Source: Planctomycetota bacterium
GTDB taxonomy: Bacteria; Planctomycetota; UBA11346
NCBI GenBank assembly: GCA_028280785.1
Contig: JANQLF010000203.1
Span: 1 to 48,224 of the forward strand
DNA: 48,224 nt
Direction: 5' to 3'
In this document: piece by piece, positions 43,046 through 48,224 of the stretch
Numbering within the stretch: position 1 is the stretch's first letter
Layout of the letters: each line of letters opens with the position of its first letter
Translations under genes and position numbers: made by a program
Notes under the pieces: model-generated
Told to the model about the DNA's origin: nothing
The model's database searches: none
Seen by the model: the letters and a program-made list of their open reading frames with translations, nothing else

Positions 43046-43464
43046 TCGCTGGAAAATTTATTCCTAGAAAAATAGATACCCCTTCTTGGGCTAGAGATGC
43101 TACTGAGGAAGTTGAAGGATTAAGTCAAGACGAGTACGATACCTTGCAAAGTAAAATGGATGTATTACTAAAAATTGTTAACGATGAGGTGACCGAGTAT
43201 TTGAATGATCCTGATTTAGTGTGCTACGATGATGATGGGTTCCCAAATATTTCAAGGATGACAGGTGAATATTATATTGAGGATAAATTATATTATAAGT
43301 ATCCAGAAGATAGTGTGGTACAGATATCAATCATGACACATTTTTTGGAAGAACAGTGGCATGAAAATCAAAATGATTTCGATTACTTAGGTTTAGAGGT
43401 GCATGTGAGGTTTTCAGCTGACTGGACCATTACGTCTGTAGATGTAGATTCGAGTTCTATCTGA
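43042..43464 (+). CDS. Hypothetical acidic protein, immunity-like
   Basis: A 140-residue strongly acidic soluble protein (DEYDTLQSKMDVLLKIVNDE, VCYDDDGFPNISRM). The low pI, small size and lack of a catalytic motif are typical of immunity proteins, although no specific family is recognised. It is coupled to the zinc-ribbon gene upstream by an ATGA overlap. Confidence 0.5.
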   Translation: MIAGKFIPRKIDTPSWARDATEEVEGLSQDEYDTLQSKMDVLLKIVNDEVTEYLNDPDLVCYDDDGFPNISRMTGEYYIEDKLYYKYPEDSVVQISIMTHFLEEQWHENQNDFDYLGLEVHVRFSADWTITSVDVDSSSI

Positions 43465-43482
43465 GAAAAGTGATTCAATTTA

Positions 43483-43710
43483 ATGCTATCTAATATTCTA
43501 TTTTTACTGGTTCCGCCCAGCCTTGTACTCTTGGCTATTGCTATTTTTTTTGTCATTTGGAGTCGTCGAGATGAGCTAAGCAAGTCTACTCCAAGAGCTA
43601 TATTCTACATATTATTTATTATAATTTGCGGTCCATTTGCAATTTTTCTGTTTCTCTATTTTGGTTTTATGACAGTTCTTCTGATTGGTGAGATGTTGGG
43701 AGTTCTGTGA
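43483..43710 (+). CDS. Small two-segment membrane protein
   Basis: A 75-residue protein with two hydrophobic helices (ILFLLVPPSLVLLAIAIFFV and AIFYILFIIICGPFAIFLFL) separated by a charged loop with RRDELSKSTPR. It lies between the acidic protein and another small membrane protein. Function unknown. Confidence 0.45.
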   Translation: MLSNILFLLVPPSLVLLAIAIFFVIWSRRDELSKSTPRAIFYILFIIICGPFAIFLFLYFGFMTVLLIGEMLGVL

Positions 43711-43715
43711 ATTAG

Positions 43716-44003
43716 ATGTCCTTAGACTACCCATTTTATCTGGAGCTCAAAAAGCGTAAGTCACCTGCGGCTAAGTGGTGGCGGGTAGGCGATGTTTTGT
43801 ATTACCTGGGTTTAGTGCCTGCAATACTGTCTCTGATTGCAACGCCAATTTTATCTCTATTTGAAAACGCATATTGGCACTATTCTCTAGGAATATTTAT
43901 GATAAGTGTCATTGTGTTTATAGTAGGATCTTCGCTAAAAGGGAAATCCTATAGAATGGCAGCAAAAGAGGGTATAAACCCGGATGTCATTAAAGGTGAA
44001 TGA
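43716..44003 (+). CDS. Small two-segment membrane protein, second
   Basis: A 95-residue protein with two hydrophobic helices (LYYLGLVPAILSLIATPILS and SLGIFMISVIVFIVGSSLKG). The stop overlaps the following start by four bases. Similar in layout, not in sequence, to its upstream neighbour. Function unknown. Confidence 0.45.
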   Translation: MSLDYPFYLELKKRKSPAAKWWRVGDVLYYLGLVPAILSLIATPILSLFENAYWHYSLGIFMISVIVFIVGSSLKGKSYRMAAKEGINPDVIKGE

Positions 44004-44338
44004 AAGGATTGGCGTTGAGCTCAAGAATTGAAAAGTTGGTCAGGCATTTTGAGAAGCTGCTGAAACTTCAATCACAGGGACATTTATCACCCAATTATCT
44101 TCGTTCCTTTTTCCCACTAGAGGTGGCGGACTTGAATAAGGATGAGATTGTTGCAGTGCTACAATCGTTGCCACAAGACCTCACGGAATCGATACTTAAT
44201 CGAGTAAATGAGGGAGATTGCACCATAACATACACTTTGGGAAGTGGCGAAAAAGTTGAAGCAAGAAAAGATATTGAAGAATGGAATAGGGGCGCCACAA
44301 AAATCAGGGAGATTATCGATGAACAAACAAGAAGTTGA
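44000..44338 (+). CDS. Hypothetical helical protein
   Basis: A 112-residue soluble protein rich in helix (SRIEKLVRHFEKLLKLQSQG, ADLNKDEIVAVLQSLPQDLT) ending in a charged tail (EEWNRGATKIREIIDEQTRS). It overlaps both neighbours: 4 bases upstream and 20 bases downstream with the 44319 start. No family is recognised. Confidence 0.45.
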   Translation: MKGLALSSRIEKLVRHFEKLLKLQSQGHLSPNYLRSFFPLEVADLNKDEIVAVLQSLPQDLTESILNRVNEGDCTITYTLGSGEKVEARKDIEEWNRGATKIREIIDEQTRS

Positions 44339-44594
44339 AATTTATTCTGATACTTCAAATTATGCAATTATGAAACATCCTGGGAGAAAGTTTCCAGGCT
44401 CATTAATTCAAGGCGACTCTTTATACATACTATGTCAATGTGTTGATCACATTAGCGATTCTATGAAGGCGAAGGATTATGAAGAAGCCTATGAAGAGTT
44501 AAGCGAATTGAGAAGTATGCTTAGAGGTCGATTAGATCATTATAAAAAAGTATTAGGAGAACATGATATGTCATTGCCATTTAGCGAATCATGA
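44319..44594 (+). CDS. DUF6959-like protein
   Basis: A 91-residue protein from the ATG at 44319. The frame opens at 44244, but the conserved region begins after this ATG. VEIYSDTSNYAIMKHPGRKF and the following FPGSLIQGDSLYIL match what I remember of the DUF6959 pattern (x-P-G-R-x-F-P-G-x-x-x-Q-G-D-S-L), followed by a helical C-terminus (YEEAYEELSELRSMLRGRLD). The family is of unknown function and often sits among immunity-type genes. The assignment is from memory of the motif. Confidence 0.5.
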   Translation: MNKQEVEIYSDTSNYAIMKHPGRKFPGSLIQGDSLYILCQCVDHISDSMKAKDYEEAYEELSELRSMLRGRLDHYKKVLGEHDMSLPFSES

Positions 44595-44628
44595 ATCAAA
44601 TACTTATGTCAATATCTGTTAATTGGAT

Positions 44629-45057
44629 ATGAAAAATATATATTTATTTTTATTAACGTTTACCGCACCTGCTGGAGTTATACTTCATTTCGTTAATCAA
44701 GTGAGGAATGACGCTTATTCACCAGACTCGGATACGATAGCAATACCAATATTAATGTACTGTTTGATCGTCTATCCTTTTCAATTAATGTTGTGGTATA
44801 AAGGCCGAGGTAGTGATGCCACATATAGGATTCAATTATGGGAAAGAACGAGTCATGGAGACAGTTTTGTGTCACTGTTTTTATGCATTTTCCCGATCGG
44901 TCTATTTTGGTTGTCAATATTGATAGAAGCTTTTGTGAATATGGCGCTTCCTTATGCAGTTTATAGCGCACTCATGATTTATACGACATTCATCAATAGG
45001 AGTAGATTGTTACGAGCTACTCAATGGAATGGTGAAGGCGTCTATTTCCCAGATTGA
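44629..45057 (+). CDS. Small polytopic membrane protein
   Basis: A 142-residue protein with about four hydrophobic segments (IYLFLLTFTAPAGVILHFVN, IAIPILMYCLIVYPFQLMLW, SLFLCIFPIGLFWLSILIEA, LPYAVYSALMIYTTFI). A TTG two codons upstream (44623) is an alternative start. Its last 30 bases overlap the extended frame of the next gene only if the 45029 start is used. Function unknown. Confidence 0.45.
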   Translation: MKNIYLFLLTFTAPAGVILHFVNQVRNDAYSPDSDTIAIPILMYCLIVYPFQLMLWYKGRGSDATYRIQLWERTSHGDSFVSLFLCIFPIGLFWLSILIEAFVNMALPYAVYSALMIYTTFINRSRLLRATQWNGEGVYFPD

Positions 45058-45088
45058 GACTACTACATTACTAATTAGGTTAGCTTTT

Positions 45089-45775
45089 ATGACTGAAGAC
45101 AATGAAGACCTCGTACCTGTTTTTGTGCCTGCGTTAATAACGCTCTTGGTGAGTGCCGAAGATAATAAAGGTTCACCATTAGATTATGATGAGGTGATTG
45201 AAATCAGAGATAGTGGTGCTTGTATCATGATGGAAGCAAAAGATGTGGCAGCTATGGCTGAGAGTCGTGGTTACGCTGATATCGACCCTGAAAACTGTTG
45301 GTATGATTGGCAAATGGCACGGCGTGAATTGGGTCGGAAGCCAGACATCGATCCTGGTGTATCGATGGTGCAAATAAAAAGTAGCGATCCAGAGTTTCAA
45401 GAAACTATTAAAGAAGCGAAAAACTCTTTAGACCAGTTTAGGAAAATGCTTCCGCAGAATGGTGATTCAATGTATGAGGCTATGGTGAAGATGAAATTCA
45501 CGGATGGCGAGGCTTCTTCGTTTATGTGGCTTTTTAATGTGCGCATGTCAGGCGACAAATTTGTTGCAGAACTATTTGAAGTGCCTGAATATTTTACAGC
45601 GTTTAATGTAGGTGATACGTTTGAGGTGAGCCCAGACGAGTTGGTGGATTGGAGTGTCAATCTGGATGGAACGCTCTATGGAGGTTATTCAATTCGTTAT
45701 CAGCGTGCACAATTACCAGAACATGAGAAAGAGGCCTTTGATAACTATGTCGGCGTTAAGCATTATGCAGATTGA
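45089..45775 (+). CDS. DUF2314 protein, immunity-type
   Basis: A 228-residue protein from the ATG at 45089 (a frame opens at 45029). The C-terminal 125 residues carry the DUF2314 pattern: DPEFQETIKEAKNSLDQFRK, FMWLFNVRMSGDKFVAELFE, VPEYFTAFNVGDTFEVSPDE and GTLYGGYSIRYQRAQL. The domain is known from proteins around polymorphic toxin and immunity loci. The N-terminal 100 residues are an unrelated mixed domain (DYDEVIEIRDSGACIMMEAK). No partner toxin is visible. It is the longest recognisable member of the island. Confidence 0.7.
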   Translation: MTEDNEDLVPVFVPALITLLVSAEDNKGSPLDYDEVIEIRDSGACIMMEAKDVAAMAESRGYADIDPENCWYDWQMARRELGRKPDIDPGVSMVQIKSSDPEFQETIKEAKNSLDQFRKMLPQNGDSMYEAMVKMKFTDGEASSFMWLFNVRMSGDKFVAELFEVPEYFTAFNVGDTFEVSPDELVDWSVNLDGTLYGGYSIRYQRAQLPEHEKEAFDNYVGVKHYAD

Positions 45776-45790
45776 TAAAAGGATTTACTA

Positions 45791-46171
45791 TTGGCATTTA
45801 TAAAAGTTCTACCAAAAGAAGGCCATGTTGAAAAAACTCCTGATGAAATGGTGACTATTCTCAAAGAACATTTTTCGATTTGTGAATACGATGCTGAGGC
45901 AGGACGAGATTATGTATCATCTAAATTAGAGGCGCTTTTGCGTTTGCCCGTCGATTTACCTGGTAAAAAAGAAAGCATAGACCATCTCACTCAAGTTCAG
46001 GATCAGGCCATTATGGTCGCATTTGGCGACGATGAGACGTCGGTGCAGTCGTGCTGTCTGATTCCGGGCGACGCCATGTTTTTTGGTGACGCAGAAGCTG
46101 TTGCTGGGACAGCAAGGAAAAGTGTGGAAAAATTAGCAGATATTTTAGACTATGAATTGTATGAAGGATAA
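45791..46171 (+). CDS. Hypothetical small protein with TTG start
   Basis: A 126-residue soluble protein. No ATG occurs before residue 20, and the TTG at 45791 has AAAGGA about eight bases upstream, so it is the probable start. The sequence mixes helices and strands with a cysteine pair in QSCCLIPGDAMFFGDAEAVA. It follows the DUF2314 gene by 15 bases and precedes a membrane protein by three bases. Family not recognised. Confidence 0.5.
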   Translation: MAFIKVLPKEGHVEKTPDEMVTILKEHFSICEYDAEAGRDYVSSKLEALLRLPVDLPGKKESIDHLTQVQDQAIMVAFGDDETSVQSCCLIPGDAMFFGDAEAVAGTARKSVEKLADILDYELYEG

Positions 46172-46174
46172 GTC

Positions 46175-46684
46175 ATGACCGATAACATCTTCGAAACACC
46201 TGAAAACGACGAGGCAGTCGTTCGTGAAAAAGTGAAAATGCCGGGCATGATCTGGATAGTTCAGATATTCTTTATCATCATTGCAATCATTTGGTTGACG
46301 GGTGCCTTTGGGCAGTGGGAGCATATTGCGGCAGGTCGCATGCCGGTGTATTTGATTCTGTGGCCGATATTTTTATTAACGGTAATTACCTTGGTGATTA
46401 TTGGTAATTTCAAAGGTAACAATTCTGCACGCTGGGCTTCGGTCGTGTTGATGGCACTCATGGCGGTATTGACACCGGTACAAGCATTTAAAGAGAAAAA
46501 CAACACACTTTATTCACAGGAAGAAATAAGGCAGATGGGCTACAATCCCAATAGCGCTGCCTATGACCAAGGGCGTACGATCGGTACGGTTTTATTTACG
46601 ATTATATTTGCGGGGGCGGCGTATTTCCTGGCCTGCTCGAAGCGATCAAAAGAATATTATGCGGTAACCTATACAGAGGAATAG
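46175..46684 (+). CDS. Membrane protein, unknown function
   Basis: A 169-residue protein with an acidic N-terminus and four hydrophobic segments (MIWIVQIFFIIIAIIWLTGA, VYLILWPIFLLTVITLVIIG, WASVVLMALMAVLTPVQAF, GTVLFTIIFAGAAYFLACS). AGGA lies before the ATG. The base composition here is less AT-rich than in the middle of the island. Confidence 0.5.
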   Translation: MTDNIFETPENDEAVVREKVKMPGMIWIVQIFFIIIAIIWLTGAFGQWEHIAAGRMPVYLILWPIFLLTVITLVIIGNFKGNNSARWASVVLMALMAVLTPVQAFKEKNNTLYSQEEIRQMGYNPNSAAYDQGRTIGTVLFTIIFAGAAYFLACSKRSKEYYAVTYTEE

Positions 46685-46705
46685 CGCTGTGTAGCCGAGA
46701 TCATA

Positions 46706-47254
46706 ATGGATAATCCAGAATACATTCATTTAGTTGGCAGTTATGATCGCGATAACGGTGCTGATGGCTATGCCTTGTCGACGAGTGGAACGCTGACCTG
46801 GAATGGAAACAGTTTAGTGCTCACTGGACGAGTTTCGCGCTCAGCCATCCGAGTCATTCTTGGGCTAATAGGAATGATAATTGGATTATTTTTTATCGTC
46901 GGCTTGGCGGTATGCTTAGAATCAATAGACATTGATTTATTAGAAAGTCGCAAAGGTCCGGTCTTTGTCGCCGGTGTTGCCATCGTGGCAATGATTGTTG
47001 GTTACCATGGTTTTGCCTGGTGTGCTGATTATTTTTTCGGTAAATATGTCGAGTGGGATGTACCGGTCAAAGATATGCGCTTTGGTTTATGGAGTAAACA
47101 AGGACTTACCTTATTTTGGAAGGGCGATGATCCCAATAGCACGCGCTTTTATTGTAAGCATCGCGACATTGAACGTCTTGCGCAAATTGCTAAGCATTTG
47201 GTTGATGCTGGAGCAACTGATATTTATGGGCCTAAATCACAGGATAATAGTTAA
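46706..47254 (+). CDS. Membrane protein with flanking soluble domains
   Basis: A 182-residue protein with two central hydrophobic segments (VILGLIGMIIGLFFIVGLAV and GPVFVAGVAIVAMIVGYHGF) between a beta-like N-terminal part (LSTSGTLTWNGNSLVLTGRV) and a basic C-terminal part (GLTLFWKGDDPNSTRFYCKH). It is the last gene of the island. Heptamer array D starts 20 bases after its stop codon. Confidence 0.5.
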   Translation: MDNPEYIHLVGSYDRDNGADGYALSTSGTLTWNGNSLVLTGRVSRSAIRVILGLIGMIIGLFFIVGLAVCLESIDIDLLESRKGPVFVAGVAIVAMIVGYHGFAWCADYFFGKYVEWDVPVKDMRFGLWSKQGLTLFWKGDDPNSTRFYCKHRDIERLAQIAKHLVDAGATDIYGPKSQDNS

Positions 47255-47274
47255 TAGCATTTTTAGTGGCTAGA

Positions 47275-47337
47275 TATCGAATCTCGAACATCGAGTCTCG
47301 ACTATCGAATTTCGAGAATCGAGATTCGAAAATCCAA
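47275..47337. repeat. Heptamer array D, consensus NNTCGAN, 9 units
   Basis: Nine 7-base units over 63 bases, eight with TCGA intact (TATCGAA twice, TCTCGAA, CATCGAG, TCTCGAC, TTTCGAG, AATCGAG, ATTCGAA). It fills the spacer between the island and the SDR gene, ending three bases before the SDR stop. TCTCGACTATCGAATTTCGA is shared with array C apart from the first base. Confidence 0.9.
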
Positions 47338-47340
47338 TCG

Positions 47341-48096
47341 TCACCCCCGCATATCAAATCCACCATCAACCGTAATAGTAGATCCCGTAATAAATTCAGC
47401 CAAATCACTTAATAAAAACAAAGCAGCAGCGGCTGGATCTTTTGGTAAACCGATGCGCTTCAGCGGAATGGATTCGACAATTTCTTCGCGGCCGAGTTCG
47501 TTGATCGTATCGGTTGCCATTTCGGTTTCGGTCCATCCAGGGGCGACACAGTTGCTGCGAATTTTATCGCCGGCGAGTTCGCGGGCCATCGAGCGCATGA
47601 ACATAATCTGTGCGCCTTTGGAGGTGGCGTAGGCCGAGTAAATATCACTGCCGCGTTGACCGGCGGTTGAGGTGAAAATCACGATGCTGCCACCATTATT
47701 TTTTCTGATCGATGGAATCGCAGCTTGGACGGATAAGAACGTGCCGCGCATATTAATGTCCATGGTCCGATCCCAAAATTCTGGGGTCATTTCATCAATT
47801 GGTCCTGGTTCAAAAATACCTGCGGTAACAGCTAGACCATTTATCTCACCGAGTCCGTCGACGGCATTGGCAACGACTTCTTGAGCCATGCCGTCTTTGG
47901 CGATGTCACCTTGCACGGCTTGTGCCTTGGTGCCGATGCCTTCGATTTCTTTGACCAGCGCGTCAGCAGCTGTTGAATTACTTAAATAATTTATACTGAT
48001 ATTAGCGCCTGCTTTTGCTGCCATGCGTGCGAGTTCAGCGCCAATGCCGCGTGAACCGCCCATAATTAAAATATGCTTACCGGTGAGATCTATCAT
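47341..48096 (-). CDS. Short-chain dehydrogenase/reductase (SDR, FabG-like)
   Basis: A 251-residue classical SDR. The cofactor motif is MGGSRGIGAELARMAAKAG (T-G-x3-G-x-G variant with MGG), the catalytic tetrad is represented by N in NMRGTF, S in FTSTAG and Y-x3-K in YSAYATSKG, and the C-terminal FITGSTITVDGGFDMRG is typical of FabG-like enzymes. It catalyses NAD(P)-dependent reduction or oxidation of a keto or hydroxy group. The substrate is unknown. It has no neighbours on its own strand, and its upstream region runs into the palindrome at the window edge. Confidence 0.88.
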   Translation of the reverse strand: MIDLTGKHILIMGGSRGIGAELARMAAKAGANISINYLSNSTAADALVKEIEGIGTKAQAVQGDIAKDGMAQEVVANAVDGLGEINGLAVTAGIFEPGPIDEMTPEFWDRTMDINMRGTFLSVQAAIPSIRKNNGGSIVIFTSTAGQRGSDIYSAYATSKGAQIMFMRSMARELAGDKIRSNCVAPGWTETEMATDTINELGREEIVESIPLKRIGLPKDPAAAALFLLSDLAEFITGSTITVDGGFDMRG

Positions 48097-48127
48097 ATCG
48101 TTTTCCTTGGGAATATACTAATACAGA

Positions 48128-48224
48128 TTTGATAAAGAAAAGTTCTGAAACATGAAGAATCCCGCCAAGGACATACATGTCTTTTGGCGGGATTCTTCAT
48201 GTTTCAGAACTTTTCTTTATCAAA
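48128..48224. repeat. 97-base near-perfect palindrome ending at the window edge
   Basis: The arm 48128-48168 (41 bases) is the exact reverse complement of 48184-48224. The centre 48169-48183 contains GACAT-AC-ATGTC, itself an inverted repeat, so only a small loop remains. The inner part, CCCGCCAA with TTGGCGGG, looks like a terminator stem. The window ends at the last base of the second arm. Confidence 0.9.

Overview
The window comes from a Gram-negative bacterium with lipopolysaccharide: kdsA, waaA and two LpxL-type acyltransferases are present. I place it, with moderate confidence, in the Planctomycetes-Verrucomicrobia-Lentisphaerae (PVC) group. The reasons are an ECF sigma factor followed by a FecR-type membrane protein, an FHA-sigma54 activator beside a PspC-containing Ser/Thr kinase, a long membrane-anchored coiled-coil protein of a type I associate with planctomycetes, a PhyH dioxygenase divergent from an AraC regulator, and a free-standing CPBP protease. 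No rRNA, tRNA, CRISPR, transposase or integrase was seen.

Layout. 0-5.7 kb (minus): HIT, MazG-like, two paralogous LpxL acyltransferases, hemE, hemG and a truncated membrane protein, tightly packed. 5.7-11.7 kb: small CsbD-like protein and oligopeptidase A (plus), PhyH dioxygenase (minus), then AraC, methyltransferase, DUF3817 protein and a HEAT-like membrane protein (plus). 11.7-18.5 kb (minus): a five-gene envelope-stress-like module (secreted protein, anchored coiled-coil protein, Ser/Thr kinase with two PspC domains, FHA-sigma54 activator, HtrA protease). 18.5-21.3 kb: a repeat-bearing intergenic stretch, then three exported or membrane proteins of unknown function. 21.3-29 kb (minus): kdsA, a periplasmic beta-rich protein that appears to start at ATT, a CoaC-like flavoprotein, waaA, a membrane protein, metK, miaA. 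29-38 kb: SPOR protein-ispE-CPBP (plus), BlaI-type repressor and partner (minus), NtrC-type regulator, hybrid histidine kinase, ECF sigma-FecR pair. 38.3-39.2 kb: a ferredoxin/metallo-beta-lactamase gene broken by one frameshift. 39.5-47.3 kb: a four-helix-bundle protein and sixteen short, mostly unrelated, co-directional, AT-rich genes, several of immunity-protein type, with no toxin visible. 47.3-48.1 kb: an SDR oxidoreductase. The window ends exactly on a 97-base palindrome.

Two things stand out. The 11.7-18.5 kb module looks like a phage-shock-type response rebuilt around Ser/Thr phosphorylation: PspC domains fused to a kinase, and a PspF-like activator carrying a phosphothreonine-binding FHA domain. 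Second, the intergenic spaces hold several families of short-period degenerate repeats (6-, 7- and about 10-base periods). The clearest is a strict 7-base array of consensus NNTCGAN found four times between 38.1 and 47.3 kb, flanking the broken metallo-hydrolase gene and the immunity-like island.
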